Assembly: GCF_029522115.1 (NCBI RefSeq)
Contig: NZ_JAKWFK010000002.1
Span: 310,001 to 374,000 of the forward strand
Length of the DNA stretch: 64,000 nucleotides
Direction of reading: 5' to 3'
Source: Trinickia sp. Y13
Lineage (GTDB): Bacteria; Pseudomonadota; Gammaproteobacteria; Burkholderiales; Burkholderiaceae
Shown: positions 37,153-46,279 of the stretch, one piece after another
Layout of the letters: each line of letters begins with the position of its first letter
How positions within the stretch are numbered: the first letter of the stretch is position 1
Position numbers and translations under genes: made by a program
The notes under the pieces: model-generated
Database searches by the model: none
What the model was told of the DNA's origin: nothing
The model's input: only the letters and a program-made list of their open reading frames with translations

Positions 37153-37343
37153 GCAAACGACTATCGGCTCAAAAGCCAGGTGCGACAAGCGTTTGCGCGC
37201 TTTCAGGCGGGCTTTTGCGCGTTGCCTCGCTCACTGATTTCGACCATAACCGATCAGAGCTTTACGATCCGCGACAAAGCGTCGCAGCTGCGAATTTCGC
37301 GATACGACGGTGCGATCGCACCTGCCCGCCCCGCCCCACGGCT

Positions 37344-38309
37344 CTAGCCGGGGCGCCGGCGTCCGATGTCTTCGACCCGAACGATGGCATGCCCATCGGC
37401 CGTCGTGCGCGGAACCGCTTTCCACGCGTGGCCGTATATCACCTCGAACGTCAACGCGATCGTCCCGTCCGCGCGCCGCCTCGCTTCCAGCGCCTTGCGC
37501 AGTGCGGCATGGATGCGCCGCGGGTGAGCGGGCTGCGTCGCGGCACGGGCGCGGCGATGCGGGTAGGCGCCCCAGCGGCGCACGTCGGCCAAGAGCGACT
37601 CGGGGGAGGTGTAGGTGATCGTCAACGTCTCCTGATCCATCACGGGAATCTCGAAGCCGCTTTCGACAAGCATGTCGCCCAGATCATGCATATCGACGAA
37701 ATCGATGACGCGCGGCGCCGCGGACAGGCCATGCGCCGCCTCGACTTCGGCATAGGCCGCGCGGAGCTCGCGCAGCGTATCGGGGCCGAGCGTGCTGAAC
37801 ATCAATAGACCGTTGGGCTGGAGCACGCGCTGCCATTCGGGCAGGACGCTGTCGGGTTGCGAATGCCAATGCAGCGCCAGATTCGACCAAATGAAATCGA
37901 AGGCGCCATCCGCAAACGGCAGCGCCGCGAAATCGGCCTGCGCGAGGCGCGGCCCGCGCCCGCCCAGCGAGCGTTGCAGCGCGGGCGGAAGCAACCGCCG
38001 CCATCCCGGCTGGCCGGCCGCTTGCGGCAACGCGCGGACCAGCATCGCGAGGGATAGATCGACGCCGACGAGCGGCGTTTCGGGAAAGCGCTCGCGCAAG
38101 AGCGGGAGATCGTCGCCCACGCCGCAACCGGCATCGAGCATGCTAGCGGGGCTGACCTTGATGTATTCGAGGCGCTCGCGCATGCGCTGCGAAATCTCGC
38201 GCGGCAGAAAAGCCACTTCGCCGAAAGTTGCGGCGCGGCGGTCGAATATTCGCCGTACAAGTCGGGAATCGTAGGCCGGACGGCCGGACTTTGCGGCAGT
38301 AGGAGACAT
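37344..38309 (-). CDS. bioC: BioC-like SAM-dependent methyltransferase
   Basis: BioC methylates malonyl-ACP to start pimelate synthesis for biotin. The 321-residue protein has VRRIFDRRAATFGEVAFLPREISQRMRERL near the start (a BioC-like FDRAA pattern), SAM motif MLDAGCGVGDDLPLL (about 57-71), DFAALPFADGAFDFIWSNLALHWHSQP and LMFSTLGPDTLRELR. The match is good, but other class I methyltransferases look similar and no other bio genes are close, so biotin function is likely rather than proven. It is divergent from comF. Confidence 0.82.
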   Translation of the reverse strand: MSPTAAKSGRPAYDSRLVRRIFDRRAATFGEVAFLPREISQRMRERLEYIKVSPASMLDAGCGVGDDLPLLRERFPETPLVGVDLSLAMLVRALPQAAGQPGWRRLLPPALQRSLGGRGPRLAQADFAALPFADGAFDFIWSNLALHWHSQPDSVLPEWQRVLQPNGLLMFSTLGPDTLRELRAAYAEVEAAHGLSAAPRVIDFVDMHDLGDMLVESGFEIPVMDQETLTITYTSPESLLADVRRWGAYPHRRARAATQPAHPRRIHAALRKALEARRRADGTIALTFEVIYGHAWKAVPRTTADGHAIVRVEDIGRRRPG

Positions 38310-38378
38310 GACGGTCGAACGAGCGAAGAGCCCGAAGTATACTCGCTCGCTTCAATCCGTCCAGCGAGGAAGGCATTC

Positions 38379-39251
38379 ATGGCGCATGCACTGGGGCCCT
38401 TGCCGCATCTTCGCGAGCCGAACGCGAGCCGCGGCGGCGCCCACGGCCAATCCGAACGCCGTTGGCATCGCGCAACCGCGCGGCTAGCAACGCTTGCACC
38501 GTTCACGCGGTTCGCCCCGCTCGTTCGGCGCTTTGCTCGCATCGCCCTGCCGCGTCAATGCCTGCTTTGCGGTTTGGTTTGCGACCCAATGCCGCAAGGC
38601 CCGATCTGTTCGGCTTGCGACGCCGCGTATTGGAACGAGCCGCGGCTTCGTTGCACGAAATGCGCACTGCCGCTGCCCGCGTTGCGCGCGACGAGAGCGT
38701 CGCCGGCGCGGTTCGTCTGCGCCGGATGCACGCGTGTGCCGCCCACGCTCGATGCCACGCTGGCGTTGGCCGACTACCGTCCGCCGCTCGAGCGTCTCGC
38801 GCTCGGGCTCAAGTTCCATTCGCGCTTGGCCGTTGCGCGCGAGTTCGGCAGGCGGCTCGCGCAGCTCGCGCACGATCACCCGGCCTGCACGCCGCGGCCG
38901 GACGTCATCGTGCCGATGCCGCTCGCGCACGGGCGGCTCATCGCGCGCGGCTTCAACCAGGCGTGGGAAATTGCGCGCCCGCTTGCACGCGCGCTCGGCG
39001 TGGCGGCCGAACCCACGCTCCTTCAGCGTATCGCCGATACGGTTCAGCAATCGAGGCTCGATCGCGGGGCGCGCCGCCGCAACGTTGCGGCCGCCTTTCG
39101 CGTGAGGCAGCCCGTGCGAGGCCTGCACGTGGGCCTGGTCGACGACGTCATGACCTCCGGTGCGACACTGGACGCAGCGGCGCGCGAGCTGAAGGCCGCC
39201 GGCGCCCGGCGCGTGACCTGTTTCGTCGCGCTGCGCACCCCACGAGATTAA
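38379..39251 (+). CDS. comF: ComF family phosphoribosyltransferase-like protein
   Basis: ComF-type proteins have a zinc-ribbon N-terminus and a type I phosphoribosyltransferase fold, and are implicated in natural competence. The 290-residue protein shows cysteine pairs CLLCGLVC, CSACD, CTKCALP and CAGC (about residues 62-115), then VPMPLAHGRLIARGFNQAWEIA and the PRPP-loop LVDDVMTSGATLDAA near 252. A non-conserved stretch of about 50 residues at the N-terminus means the start may be later. trmL follows 20 bases downstream. Confidence 0.9.
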   Translation: MAHALGPLPHLREPNASRGGAHGQSERRWHRATARLATLAPFTRFAPLVRRFARIALPRQCLLCGLVCDPMPQGPICSACDAAYWNEPRLRCTKCALPLPALRATRASPARFVCAGCTRVPPTLDATLALADYRPPLERLALGLKFHSRLAVAREFGRRLAQLAHDHPACTPRPDVIVPMPLAHGRLIARGFNQAWEIARPLARALGVAAEPTLLQRIADTVQQSRLDRGARRRNVAAAFRVRQPVRGLHVGLVDDVMTSGATLDAAARELKAAGARRVTCFVALRTPRD

Positions 39252-39271
39252 TTTTTCGCCGCCCTCACACC

Positions 39272-39742
39272 ATGTTCAACGTCGTTTTAGTCGAACCCGA
39301 AATTCCGCCGAACACCGGCAACGTGATCCGGCTGTGCGCCAACACCGGCGCGCGGCTCCATTTGATCGAACCGCTCGGCTTCCCGCTCGACGATGCGAAG
39401 ATGCGGCGCGCAGGCCTCGATTATCACGAGTATGCACAAATGCGCGTGCATGAAAGCTGGGACGCGCTGCTCGCGAGCGAAGCGCCCGACACCACGCGGA
39501 TGTTCGCCTTCACGACGCGCGGCTCGGGACGTTTTCACGACGTGAGCTTCAGACCGGGCGACTGGTTTGTCTTCGGCGCCGAGACCCGCGGCTTGCCGGC
39601 CGGCCTGCTCGAGCGCTTTCCCGCCGCGCAGCGGGTGCGACTGCCGATGCGCCCAGACAATCGGAGCATGAATCTATCGAACACGGTGGCGATCGTCGTG
39701 TTCGAGGCTTGGCGCCAAGCGGGATTCGAAGGCGGCGCCTAA
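39272..39742 (+). CDS. trmL: tRNA (cytidine/uridine-34-2'-O)-methyltransferase
   Basis: TrmL methylates the 2'-O of wobble residue 34 in tRNA-Leu isoacceptors. The 156-residue SPOUT-fold protein begins [21 protein letters not shown] and ends with the trefoil-knot motifs FGAETRGLP and [27 protein letters not shown]. It is of normal family size. Its stop overlaps the 3' end of the convergent macro-domain gene by four bases. Confidence 0.95.
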   Translation: MFNVVLVEPEIPPNTGNVIRLCANTGARLHLIEPLGFPLDDAKMRRAGLDYHEYAQMRVHESWDALLASEAPDTTRMFAFTTRGSGRFHDVSFRPGDWFVFGAETRGLPAGLLERFPAAQRVRLPMRPDNRSMNLSNTVAIVVFEAWRQAGFEGGA

Positions 39743-40269
39743 CGGCGCGCGAGTTCGGCCTCGTACAAACGCAGCATCGGCTCGTCGAAACAAGCGAAGA
39801 CGACCCACGTCATGCGCGGGGAAGCAGGCAACGCATCGGCGACGCTATCGATCGCGATGCGCACCGCTTGCTCGGCGGGAAAACGGTACACCCCGCAACT
39901 GATAGCGGGAAAAGCGATGCTTGCGCAGTCGACCTCGCGGGCCAGTTCGAGGGAGCGCCGGTAACACGATGCGAGTGACTCGGCTTCCGCGTGAGCGCCG
40001 CCGCGCCAGACAGGACCGACCGCGTGTATGACGAATTTCGCGGGAAGGCGGTAGCCTCGCGTGCGTTTCGCGTCCCCGGTCGCACAACCGCCTAGCGTTG
40101 CGCATTCGCGCAGCAAGTCGGGGCCAGCCGCCCGGTGAATCGCGCCGTCCACCCCGCCCCCGCCCAGCAGAGAAGTGTTGGCCGCGTTGACGACGGCATC
40201 CACGGCAAGCGTCGTGATGTCGGCCTCGCACGCCTCCAATCGGCATGCGCCAAGCATAAGCGAAGACAT
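39739..40269 (-). CDS. Macro-domain protein (O-acetyl-ADP-ribose deacetylase type)
   Basis: A 176-residue single macro domain that binds ADP-ribose and probably removes it or its O-acetyl form. The signature [27 protein letters not shown] lies near residues 21-47, followed by [19 protein letters not shown] and [16 protein letters not shown], all typical of the YmdB/MacroD class. ATG 40269 has AAGGAG six bases upstream; the frame is open further upstream but unlike the family. The 137 bases between this gene and gpsA show no gene. Confidence 0.93.
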   Translation of the reverse strand: MSSLMLGACRLEACEADITTLAVDAVVNAANTSLLGGGGVDGAIHRAAGPDLLRECATLGGCATGDAKRTRGYRLPAKFVIHAVGPVWRGGAHAEAESLASCYRRSLELAREVDCASIAFPAISCGVYRFPAEQAVRIAIDSVADALPASPRMTWVVFACFDEPMLRLYEAELARR

Positions 40270-40406
40270 GGCTGGCTCCTTTTCGCGCACGCCGGCGTGT
40301 GCCGCGGGATGCGCCCAATACAGCGCCACCAAAGGCTCGTGGCCGCGATCGATGTGCAGCGACGATCGCAATTCGACCCACATCGACCCGCGCCGCGCAT
40401 CCGGTA

Positions 40407-41435
40407 TCAGCCCGCCGGAGGCTTCGCCCCCGGCGATTCGGCCCGCGCATCGCGGCGCAGCAGCACGTCGACAGCCGCGCGCGGCGCTACGCCATCGAAC
40501 AGCACTGAACATACCGCCTCGGTAATCGGCACATCCACGCCATGCGAGCGCGCTATGGCAAGCACCGCTCGCGCGCACCGAACGCCTTCGGCCACATGGC
40601 CGAGGGCCGCAAGGATGTCGTCGAGCGTGCGGCCCTGCGCGAGTTGCCATCCCACCGTCCGGTTGCGCGACAAGTCGCCCGTGGCGGTGAGAATGAGATC
40701 GCCGAGCCCGGTCAGGCCCGTGAACGTTTCGGCTCTACCGCCGAGGGCCGCGCCGAGCCGGGACATTTCGGCAAGCCCGCGCGTGATCAACGCCGCCCGC
40801 GCATTCATGCCGAGCGAAAGACCGTCGGCGATACCGGTGGCGATCGCCAGCACGTTCTTCACCGCACCGCCCACTTCGACGCCGATCAGATCGTCGCCGG
40901 TATAGATGCGCATCGCGCCATGATGAAACGCCGCGAGCGTGCGCTCTCGGCAAGCGGCCGAGGCACTCGCGACGGTCAGTGCAACGGGCAAGCCCGAAGC
41001 GACTTCGCGTGCGAAGCTCGGGCCGGACAGCGCGCCGTTGCTCGGGTGCCCCGCCAGTTCCTGCGCGACCACCTGATGCGGAAGCAACTGCGTATCGGCT
41101 TCGAAGCCTTTGCAAACCCAGACGAAATGCGCCGGCACACACTGCGCTTCGTCTCGCATCGCGCGGCACAGCGCACGCAGCCCGGCGACGGGCGTCGCAA
41201 CGACCACGAGCGAGGCATCGTCGGCCGCATGCGCGAGCGCCGCTCGCAAGCTCGCCTCATAGCGAAGCGCAGCAGGCAATGCAACGCCCGGTAGGTAGTG
41301 GGTGTTCTCGTGCTTGGCGGCGAGCTCGGCGACGAGCGCCGCATCGCGCGCCCACAGCACCGTGTCGTGCCGCATGGCCAGATGCGCCGCGAGCGCGGTC
41401 CCCCACGCTCCGGCCCCGAGTACTGCGACCTTCAT
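40407..41435 (-). CDS. gpsA: Glycerol-3-phosphate dehydrogenase [NAD(P)+]
   Basis: GpsA reduces dihydroxyacetone phosphate to sn-glycerol 3-phosphate for phospholipid synthesis. The 342-residue protein has the Rossmann motif [16 protein letters not shown] (residues 5-20), [20 protein letters not shown], catalytic Lys in [17 protein letters not shown], and [17 protein letters not shown]. It is 22 bases downstream of secB on the same strand, the classic secB-gpsA pairing. Confidence 0.97.
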   Translation of the reverse strand: MKVAVLGAGAWGTALAAHLAMRHDTVLWARDAALVAELAAKHENTHYLPGVALPAALRYEASLRAALAHAADDASLVVVATPVAGLRALCRAMRDEAQCVPAHFVWVCKGFEADTQLLPHQVVAQELAGHPSNGALSGPSFAREVASGLPVALTVASASAACRERTLAAFHHGAMRIYTGDDLIGVEVGGAVKNVLAIATGIADGLSLGMNARAALITRGLAEMSRLGAALGGRAETFTGLTGLGDLILTATGDLSRNRTVGWQLAQGRTLDDILAALGHVAEGVRCARAVLAIARSHGVDVPITEAVCSVLFDGVAPRAAVDVLLRRDARAESPGAKPPAG

Positions 41436-41457
41436 GGCCGGCGCCGCCGTCGTAAGC

Positions 41458-41934
41458 TCAATGCTGCGTGGCGTTGGCCGCCGCGCCGCCTTGCTGGTCC
41501 TCGCTCAACTGGGCGAGACGCTGCTCGTAGAGCGCTTGGAAGTTGATCTCGGCCAAGTGGATGGGCGGGAAGCCCGCGCGCGTGATCGCATCGGCGATGT
41601 TCGAGCGCAAGTACGGGAAGATGATCGTGGGGCAAGCGATGCCGACGAGCGGATCGATCTGCTCGGCAGGGATGTTGCGAATATCGAAAATCCCGGCTTG
41701 CTTGGCCTCGATGAGAAACGCAACCTTATCGCTCACCTTGGCCGTGACCGTGCCCGTGACGATGACTTCGAAGACGCTTTCGGCCAGACGCTCGGCCTTG
41801 ACGTCGACTTCGACCTCGACCGAAGGCATGTCCTGCTCGAGGAAGATCGCCGGCGAATTGGGCTGCTCGAGCGACAAATCCTTCAGGTAGACACGCTGAA
41901 TGTTGAAGAACGGCTGGTTGTTCTGATCCGACAT
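41458..41934 (-). CDS. secB: Protein-export chaperone SecB
   Basis: SecB tetramers keep preproteins unfolded and hand them to SecA. The 158-residue protein begins [28 protein letters not shown] and has the conserved [24 protein letters not shown] segment, with an Ala/Gln-rich tail. The start at 41934 is the family start. It lies between grxC and gpsA, the common order rhodanese-grxC-secB-gpsA. Confidence 0.97.
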   Translation of the reverse strand: MSDQNNQPFFNIQRVYLKDLSLEQPNSPAIFLEQDMPSVEVEVDVKAERLAESVFEVIVTGTVTAKVSDKVAFLIEAKQAGIFDIRNIPAEQIDPLVGIACPTIIFPYLRSNIADAITRAGFPPIHLAEINFQALYEQRLAQLSEDQQGGAAANATQH

Positions 41935-42085
41935 GGTGACTCCGATAGATGAATGCGCCGCGGCAATATGCAAACGGGCCGCTTGCGTGCGGGGGGGCGC
42001 CCGGGCCGAAGCTCGGGCGCATGGCCTTTGGAAAGCGTGAAGTAATCGCGTCGAAAGCGCGCCGTGCGGTTGCCCGCCCGCGCGC

Positions 42086-42346
42086 TTAGGCCTGGCCGAG
42101 CAGCGGCATCAAGCCGCCGGCCCGGTCGAGCGCCGACAAATCGTCATAGCCGCCGACGTGGGTATCGCCGATGAACACTTGGGGCACGGTGCGCCGCCCC
42201 GTGCGCGTCATCATCTCCTCGCGGCGGGCCGGGTCCTTGTCGATCAAGATCTTTTCGACGTGTTGGACGCCGCGCGACTTCAACAGCCGCTCAGCCATCT
42301 GGCAATACGGGCACACCTGCGTGCTGTACATAACGACCGAATTCAC
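42086..42346 (-). CDS. grxC: Glutaredoxin 3
   Basis: Grx3 is a glutathione-dependent disulfide reductase. The 86-residue protein has the dithiol active site CPYC at residues 12-15, [18 protein letters not shown] with the cis-Pro and GG motif, and ends at normal length. The start is GTG 42346, with AAAGGAG seven bases upstream. It is 12 bases downstream of the rhodanese gene. Confidence 0.96.
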   Translation of the reverse strand: MNSVVMYSTQVCPYCQMAERLLKSRGVQHVEKILIDKDPARREEMMTRTGRRTVPQVFIGDTHVGGYDDLSALDRAGGLMPLLGQA

Positions 42347-42358
42347 TCTCGCACTCCT

Positions 42359-42769
42359 TTACTTGACGACCGGCATGCCGGCCTGCTGCCACGCGGTCAA
42401 ACCGCCTTGCAGCACGTGGACCTCGGTATAGCCCGCCGCCTTGACGATGTGCGACGCTTTATTCGACTGCAGCCCCGTCTGGCAAACGAGCAAAACCGGC
42501 GTAGCCTTATTCTTCGCGATTTGGCCGATCTTTGCTTGCAGCTCGTCGAGCGCGAGGTGACGCGCTGCCGGCAGGTGGCCGGCGGCATAATCGGCCGCCG
42601 TGCGCAAATCGACGACGACGGCATTGCGACGATTGATGAGCTGGGTCGCTTCGGCGGCCGACAAGCCGCCGCGGCCGCGTCCCGTAACGAGCGGCCAAAG
42701 CAGCAGAGCGCCGGAGACGACGAGCGCCGCGAGTAAGACGAGGTTGGTGTAATCGGTAAAAAACGTCAC
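42359..42769 (-). CDS. Membrane-anchored rhodanese-domain protein
   Basis: A 136-residue protein with one N-terminal helix (YTNLVLLAALVVSGALLLWPLV) and a rhodanese domain: VVVDLRTAADYAAGHLPAARHL and catalytic Cys in PVLLVCQTGLQSNKAS near residue 97. Sulfur transfer is likely; the acceptor is unknown. I chose GTG 42769 since it starts right before the helix; an ATG 40 codons upstream gives an unlike, basic extension. It is divergent from gpmA. Confidence 0.88.
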   Translation of the reverse strand: MTFFTDYTNLVLLAALVVSGALLLWPLVTGRGRGGLSAAEATQLINRRNAVVVDLRTAADYAAGHLPAARHLALDELQAKIGQIAKNKATPVLLVCQTGLQSNKASHIVKAAGYTEVHVLQGGLTAWQQAGMPVVK

Positions 42770-42906
42770 GGGTATCCGCCAAAAGTGCGCCAAAAGTGAG
42801 CAGGCAATCCGGCCATTATAAAATAACCGTCTGACGCGATGGCGCTCGGCTTTTCGGCCGAGCCGCCGGTGCGCGATGCGCTTCCTCACTACCGACCGAC
42901 AACCTC

Positions 42907-43653
42907 ATGTACAAGCTCGTTCTCATCCGCCACGGCGAATCGACGTGGAACAAGGAAAACCGCTTCACCGGCTGGGTCGACGTCGACCTGACCGAGCAAG
43001 GCAACCACGAGGCCCAGCAAGCGGGCCAGTTGCTCAAGGAAGCCGGCTACACGTTCGATATCGCCTACACCTCGGTGCTCAAGCGCGCCATCCGCACGCT
43101 CTGGCACGTGCAGGACCAGATGGACCTCATGTACATCCCCGTGGTCCATTCGTGGCGCTTGAACGAGCGCCACTACGGTGCGCTCGCCGGACTGAACAAA
43201 GCCGAAACCGCAGCCAAGTACGGCGACGATCAAGTGCTGATCTGGCGCCGCAGCTACGACACGCCGCCGCCCGCGCTCGAGCCGACCGACCCGCGCGCTT
43301 CGTATGACGATCCGCGCTACGCGAAGGTGCCGCGCGCCGAATTGCCGCTCACCGAGTGTCTGAAGGACACGGTCGCGCGCGTGCTGCCGATCTGGAACGA
43401 ATCCATTGCCCCGGCCCTCAAGGGCGGCAAGCAAGTGCTGATCGCGGCGCACGGCAATTCGCTGCGCGCGCTGATCAAATACTTGGATGGGGTTTCCGAC
43501 AGCGACATCGTCGGGCTGAACATTCCCAACGGCGTGCCGCTCGTGTACGAGCTGGACGAAAACTTGAAGCCTATCCAGCACTACTATCTGGGCGATGAAG
43601 AGGCGATCGCCAAGGCGCAAGCGGCCGTCGCCAAGCAAGGCAAAGCCGGCTGA
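42907..43653 (+). CDS. gpmA: 2,3-bisphosphoglycerate-dependent phosphoglycerate mutase
   Basis: GpmA interconverts 3- and 2-phosphoglycerate in glycolysis. The 248-residue protein starts [15 protein letters not shown] with the phospho-accepting His9, and has [23 protein letters not shown] and [17 protein letters not shown]. Its length is that of the dPGM family. A perfect 14-bp inverted repeat begins seven bases after the stop. Confidence 0.97.
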   Translation: MYKLVLIRHGESTWNKENRFTGWVDVDLTEQGNHEAQQAGQLLKEAGYTFDIAYTSVLKRAIRTLWHVQDQMDLMYIPVVHSWRLNERHYGALAGLNKAETAAKYGDDQVLIWRRSYDTPPPALEPTDPRASYDDPRYAKVPRAELPLTECLKDTVARVLPIWNESIAPALKGGKQVLIAAHGNSLRALIKYLDGVSDSDIVGLNIPNGVPLVYELDENLKPIQHYYLGDEEAIAKAQAAVAKQGKAG

Positions 43654-43659
43654 CCCGCG

Positions 43660-43707
43660 CCGGTTCGCGCGCGCGGCGGCCGCCCCGGCGCGTCGCGCGC
43701 GAACCGG
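43660..43707 (+). repeat. 14-bp perfect inverted repeat after gpmA
   Basis: CCGGTTCGCGCGCG (43660-43673) and CGCGCGCGAACCGG (43694-43707) around a 20-base GC-rich loop. There is no T run, so it is not a textbook intrinsic terminator, but it could block 3' exonucleases or work with Rho. Confidence 0.85.
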
Positions 43708-43834
43708 ACGGCCCGTCGACGGTCCAATCTAGACCTATCGCGGCTGCGCCACCGCGCGCTCCCGCCGACCAGTTATACTTGACCGTCCCTCGCCTTCGGC
43801 GTTCACACCCTGTTTCCCGACCGCACCAGACTCT

Positions 43835-45388
43835 ATGCGCACGAAACTCAAGAACATCGGCTTGATCGCCGCTGGCCTCGCCACCGGCGTCTTTGCGACG
43901 CTGCAATTTTCTGCCGCAGCGCAGCAGCAAGTCAGCACGCCGCTGCCGCTCGACCAGTTGCGTCTCTTCGCCGAGGTGTTCGGGCAGATCAAGCACGATT
44001 ACGTCGTGCCTGTCGACGACAAAAAACTGCTGACCGAGGCGATCAAGGGCATGGTCTCCAGCCTCGATCCGCACTCGTCCTATCTCGATAAGACCGATTA
44101 CCAGGAACTGCAAGAGCAGACGAAGGGGCGATTTGCCGGTTTGGGCATCGAGATCTCGCAGGAGGACGGTCTCATCAAAGTGATTTCGCCGATCGAAGAC
44201 ACGCCCGCGTTCCGTGCGGGCCTGCGCCCCGGCGATCTCATCACGCGCATCAACGATAAGCCGGTGCGCGGCATGACGCTCGACCAAGCCGTCAAGCAAA
44301 TGCGCGGCGACCCGGGCACCAAGGTGACGCTCACGATCTTCCGCAAGAGCGACGATCGCACGTTCCCCGTCACTGTCACGCGCGCGATCATCCGCGTGCA
44401 GAGCGTGAAGACGAAGGTGCTCGCCCCCGGCTACGCCTATGTGCGCATCACGAGCTTCCAGGAGCGCACCGTTCCCGATCTCGCATCCAAGCTCGAAGAC
44501 ATCGCCCGCGAGCAGCCGAACCTGAAGGGTTTCGTGCTCGACTTGCGCAATAACGGCGGCGGCCTGCTGCAAAGCGCCGTCGGCGTCGCGGGGGCGTTCT
44601 TGCCGGCTAATTCGGTCGTCGTCTCGACCAACGGCCAAATCGCCGATTCGAAGCAGGTCTACCGCGACACCTACGACAACTACCGTCTGCCCTCCTTCGA
44701 TTCCGATCCGCTCAAGAATCTGCCTGCCGTCTACAAGAGCGTGCCGATGGTCGTGCTGACCAACGCCTATTCGGCGTCGGCCTCCGAAATCGTCGCGGGC
44801 GCGCTACAAGACCAGCACCGCGCGCTGATCATGGGTAAAACCACGTTCGGCAAGGGGTCGGTGCAAACGGTGCGTCCGCTCACGTCCGACACGGCGCTGC
44901 GTTTGACGACGGCTTACTACTACACGCCTAGCGGCCGCTCGATTCAAAACAAGGGCATTCGCCCCGACATCGCCGTCGATCAATACGCCGAGGGCGATCC
45001 CGACGACGCACTCGTCACGCGCGAGGTCGACTACTCGAACCACCTGGCCAACAAACAAGACCCGAACGAGAAGAAGGAGCAAGAGCAGCGCGAGAAGGAT
45101 CGTTTGCAGCAGCTTCAGCAACTCGAAGAGGAGAACGACAAGAAGACGCCCGAGCAGCGCGCCAAGGATCGCGAACGCAAACCGATCGAGTTCGGCTCGG
45201 CCGACGATTTCATGCTTCAGCAAGCCCTGAACAAGCTTGAAGGCAAGCCGGTGCAGTTGTCGAAGTCGGTGACCGAACGCAAGCTCGCGGAGAACAAGCC
45301 GCAGCGCTCGGCCTCGGCGCCGATCGCCGTCAAGCCGGCATCGCCGGCGCCGGCGGCGTCTGCACCGGCAGCGTCGCCAAGCAAGTAA
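43835..45388 (+). CDS. ctpA: Carboxyl-terminal processing peptidase (S41 family)
   Basis: A periplasmic serine protease with a Ser-Lys dyad. The 517-residue protein has an N-terminal signal or anchor (about 1-30), a PDZ domain (about 95-175, GLGIEISQEDGLIKVISPIEDTPA), the S41 core with GFVLDLRNNGGGLL, catalytic Ser in NAYSASASEIVAGAL near 313, and Lys in TTFGKGSVQTV near 338. After about residue 410 comes a highly charged Glu/Lys/Gln-rich helix and a Pro/Ala/Ser tail. It lies between gpmA and moeB, a conserved betaproteobacterial order. Confidence 0.95.
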   Translation: MRTKLKNIGLIAAGLATGVFATLQFSAAAQQQVSTPLPLDQLRLFAEVFGQIKHDYVVPVDDKKLLTEAIKGMVSSLDPHSSYLDKTDYQELQEQTKGRFAGLGIEISQEDGLIKVISPIEDTPAFRAGLRPGDLITRINDKPVRGMTLDQAVKQMRGDPGTKVTLTIFRKSDDRTFPVTVTRAIIRVQSVKTKVLAPGYAYVRITSFQERTVPDLASKLEDIAREQPNLKGFVLDLRNNGGGLLQSAVGVAGAFLPANSVVVSTNGQIADSKQVYRDTYDNYRLPSFDSDPLKNLPAVYKSVPMVVLTNAYSASASEIVAGALQDQHRALIMGKTTFGKGSVQTVRPLTSDTALRLTTAYYYTPSGRSIQNKGIRPDIAVDQYAEGDPDDALVTREVDYSNHLANKQDPNEKKEQEQREKDRLQQLQQLEEENDKKTPEQRAKDRERKPIEFGSADDFMLQQALNKLEGKPVQLSKSVTERKLAENKPQRSASAPIAVKPASPAPAASAPAASPSK

Positions 45389-45405
45389 CACCGCCGGGCC
45401 GTCTT

Positions 45406-45452
45406 CGCTGCCCCCGCTCGCCCGGCTCAGCCGGGCATCGCGCGGGGCAGCG
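45406..45452 (+). repeat. Nested hairpin after ctpA
   Basis: An outer stem pairs the region 45406-45417 (CGCTGCCCCCGC) with 45440-45452 (GCGCGGGGCAGCG), with one bulge. An inner stem GCCCGGC (45420-45426) pairs with GCCGGGC (45430-45436). It lies 18 bases after the ctpA stop and lacks a T run. Confidence 0.75.
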
Positions 45453-45505
45453 AGGGCGCAGCTTCACCGGCGCCACCGCATCAGCGCTTTCCGACGCGCG
45501 CCGCC

Positions 45506-46279
45506 ATGAACGACGATCAACTTCTTCGCTATTCCCGCCATATCCTCGTCGACGAGATCGGCATCGAGGCGCAGCAACGCTTCCTCGACGCGCACGCGAT
45601 CGTGATCGGCGCGGGCGGGCTCGGCTCGCCCGCCGCCATGTATCTCGCTGCGGCTGGTGTCGGCCGCTTGACGCTCGTGGACGGCGATGTCGTCGATCTC
45701 ACGAACCTACAGCGGCAGATTCTGCACGGGACCGCGACGGTCGGTCGCAAAAAGGTGGAGTCGGGCCGCGAAGCGCTTGCACGGCTCAATCCGGAGGTGC
45801 GCGTGGAGGCGGTGGACCGGCGCGTGGATGACGCGTGGCTCGATGCGCATGTTCCCGCCGCCACCGTGGTGCTCGATTGCACCGACAATTTCGCGACGCG
45901 CCATGCGATCAATCGCGCCTGCGTCAAGCACCGCGTCCCGCTCGTATCGGGCGCGGCATTGCGCTTCGACGGGCAAATCAGCACGTTCGATTTCCGCGAC
46001 GCCAACTCGCCCTGCTATGCGTGCGTGTTCCCCGAAGATCAGCCTTTCGAGGAAGTCGCATGCTCGACGATGGGCGTTTTCGCGCCCACGGTCGGCATCA
46101 TCGGCACGATGCAGGCTGCAGAGGCTTTGCGCGTGATCGGCGGCATCGGCCAGCCCTTGACGGGCCGGCTGATGATGCTCGATTCGCTGCGGATGGAATG
46201 GACGACGATGAAAATCGCGCGTCAAAGCGACTGCCCCGTATGCGGGAGCGGCGGCTCAAACTTGCGCGAGACAACGTAA
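45506..46279 (+). CDS. moeB: HesA/MoeB/ThiF-family adenylyltransferase
   Basis: These E1-like enzymes adenylate the C-terminus of ThiS or MoaD sulfur carriers. The 257-residue protein begins MNDDQLLRYSRHILVDEIGIEAQQR and has ATP-binding IGAGGLGSPAAMYLAAAG near 34-50, NLQRQILHGTATVG, zinc Cys pairs CYACVFP and CPVCGSGG, and the ACSTMGVFAPTVG segment. MoeB versus ThiF cannot be decided without partners; neither mo- nor thi- genes are adjacent. The last 24 bases overlap the convergent ptsI gene. Confidence 0.92.
   Translation: MNDDQLLRYSRHILVDEIGIEAQQRFLDAHAIVIGAGGLGSPAAMYLAAAGVGRLTLVDGDVVDLTNLQRQILHGTATVGRKKVESGREALARLNPEVRVEAVDRRVDDAWLDAHVPAATVVLDCTDNFATRHAINRACVKHRVPLVSGAALRFDGQISTFDFRDANSPCYACVFPEDQPFEEVACSTMGVFAPTVGIIGTMQAAEALRVIGGIGQPLTGRLMMLDSLRMEWTTMKIARQSDCPVCGSGGSNLRETT

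Noticed and set aside
40270-40406. Possible N-terminal extension of the macro-domain protein
   Set aside because: The frame stays open, but AAGGAG directly before ATG 40269 and the usual macro-domain start mark the real beginning.
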